Below are positions 22,844 to 23,710 of a stretch of 23,710 nt of DNA, in pieces. Where the stretch lies: positions 1 through 23,710 of the forward strand of contig CAYXJZ010000049.1 of the NCBI GenBank assembly GCA_964465355.1, read 5' to 3'. This stretch comes from JAABTL01 sp964465355. Lineage in GTDB: Bacteria > Deinococcota > Deinococci > Deinococcales > Trueperaceae. The position numbers and the translations under genes were made by a program. The stretch's first letter is position 1. Every line of letters starts with the position of its first letter. Below the pieces are notes generated by a model, which saw nothing but the letters and a program-made list of their open reading frames with translations, did not search any database and had not been told where the DNA came from.

Positions 22844-22853
22844 TGGTATACCG
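22844..22853. promoter_or_regulatory. GntR-type operator between the enolase-family and M20 genes
   Basis: TGGTATACCG lies in the 115-base divergent region. It provides a TATACC-like -10 on either strand, at suitable distances for leaders of about 40-50 bases carrying AAGGAGG (enolase side) and CAGGAGG (M20 side). No clear -35 on either side, which would suit control by regulators. Confidence 0.5.
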
Positions 22854-22910
22854 AAGAACCGCGGGGCGGAGCGCAGGACGAGGCCGGCCACCGCGCTCAG
22901 GAGGCCCCCG

Positions 22911-23710
22911 ATGCAGGCATGGCTGAGCTACGCCAAGGCGAACGAAGGCAGGTCCGTCTCCGAGTTGCAGCGACTGGTGAGGCAGCGCAGCATCGCCAGC
23001 CAGGACGATGGCATGCGCGAGTGCGCCGCGCTGGTGGAGAGCATGCTCCGCGAGCGGGGCTTCGCCACCGAGGTCTGGGAGACCCCCGGCTACCCGGTGA
23101 TCTTCGGCGAGATCAAGGGCGAGAGCGACGCCAGCCTGCTGTTCTACAACCACTACGACGTGCAGCCGCCCGAGCCCTACGAGGCCTGGGCCTACCCGCC
23201 CTTCGGCGCCGAGATCCACGACGGCGTCATGCACGGGCGTGGCGTCAGCGACCACAAGAGCAGCTTCGTCGCCCGCCTGATGGCGGTGGAGGCGATGCTG
23301 CAGCAGGGCCCCCTGCCGGTGGGGATCAAGTTCATCGTCGAGGGCGAGGAGGAGATCGGCAGCCCCAACCTCGCCGCCGTGGTCGCCAAGCATGCCGACA
23401 AGCTGCGCGCCGACGCCGGCCTCTACTCGGGCGGGGCCATGGACGAGCACGACCGCCCGGTCATCCGCGCCGGCTCCAAGGGCATGTGCTACGTGGCCAT
23501 CCGCAGCCGCACGGTGGACACCGACCTGCACTCCCGCTGGGCCACGGTGGTGCCCAGCCCAGCCTGGCGCCTGCTGGAGGCGCTGCGCTGCATCAAGGAC
23601 CCCGCCAGCGACCGCATCCTGATCGAGGGCTTCTACGACGCCGTCGACCCGCCAAGCGACGAGGACATGGCGGAGATCGCCAAGTACCCCATGGACGAGG
23701 CCTTCATCCT
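22911..23710 (+). CDS. M20 family metallopeptidase, N-terminal part (3' end outside window)
   Basis: The frame is open from ATG 22911 to the window end (266 complete codons). CAGGAGG at 22898-22904 supports the start. M20 motifs are complete so far: the first zinc histidine His81 with Asp83 (FYNHYDVQPPEPYEAW), the bridging Asp114 (HGRGVSDHKSS) and the catalytic/metal pair Glu147-Glu148 (IVEGEEEIGSPNL). This long FYNHYDVQP form is that of dipeptidase and carboxypeptidase members such as carnosinase-like and ArgE/DapE-like enzymes. It hydrolyses small peptides or N-acyl amino acids with a two-metal centre, in the cytoplasm. It shares a promoter region with the enolase-family gene, so the two probably act on the same substrate. 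Confidence 0.92.
   Translation, partial: MQAWLSYAKANEGRSVSELQRLVRQRSIASQDDGMRECAALVESMLRERGFATEVWETPGYPVIFGEIKGESDASLLFYNHYDVQPPEPYEAWAYPPFGAEIHDGVMHGRGVSDHKSSFVARLMAVEAMLQQGPLPVGIKFIVEGEEEIGSPNLAAVVAKHADKLRADAGLYSGGAMDEHDRPVIRAGSKGMCYVAIRSRTVDTDLHSRWATVVPSPAWRLLEALRCIKDPASDRILIEGFYDAVDPPSDEDMAEIAKYPMDEAFI

Noticed and set aside
22413..23531. 372-codon minus-strand frame opposite the M20 gene
   Set aside because: It overlaps the catalytic motifs of the M20 peptidase and the shared promoter region. His/Gln/Ala-rich shadow composition.

Overview
The window is high-GC DNA (roughly 70% by eye) packed with short-spaced genes on both strands, with no rRNA, tRNA, CRISPR array or insertion sequence that I can see. 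At least six genes have a TANNNT -10 hexamer 5 to 7 bases before the start codon, which implies leaderless mRNAs. That habit, with the GC content and the gene families, fits a high-GC Actinomycetota or Deinococcota member. I cannot decide between them from the sequence alone.

Bases 1-7171 hold accessory metabolism. There is the 3' end of a two-domain GNAT acetyltransferase, a secreted lipoprotein, a second GNAT, and soxR reading leftward. Facing soxR is a SoxR-type promoter (19-bp spacer, near-perfect SoxR box) that drives a decayed zinc-dehydrogenase-like gene fused to a SnoaL-like domain, then an SDR oxidoreductase and a divergent QueA-like protein, all with overlapping stop and start codons. 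A 5'-truncated, frameshifted relative of the lipoprotein ends this region.

Bases 7165-14261 look like a conflict or stress island. From left to right they hold vapBC, a stand-alone fabF, a DUF4143-type AAA ATPase preceded by three exact 11-bp direct repeats at 23-bp period, an operon of a MerR-like regulator and a VWA / coiled-coil / macro-domain fusion, and an AbrB-like antitoxin with a Doc toxin. Next comes a gene-poor stretch (14262-14585) that carries a strong promoter followed within 30 bases by an intrinsic terminator. A third GNAT follows.

Bases 15051-23710 form a catabolic and uptake cluster. It contains a beta-decarboxylating dehydrogenase, a GntR/FCD regulator, a CocE/NonD hydrolase, a DppB/DppC permease pair (with a short leader ORF and no binding protein or ATPase in view), a DUF1028 protein, a muconate-lactonizing-type enolase-superfamily enzyme and the 5' part of an M20 peptidase. 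Related TGGTATACCA-like palindromes lie in the promoters of gntR, the hydrolase, the permease operon and the enolase/M20 divergent pair, so the cluster probably forms a local GntR regulon for an acylated or peptide-like substrate.

The most unusual items are the VWA-macro fusion with its MerR-type partner, the iteron-like repeats before the DUF4143 ATPase, the SoxR promoter in front of a decayed gene, the promoter-terminator cassette, and the local GntR regulon.
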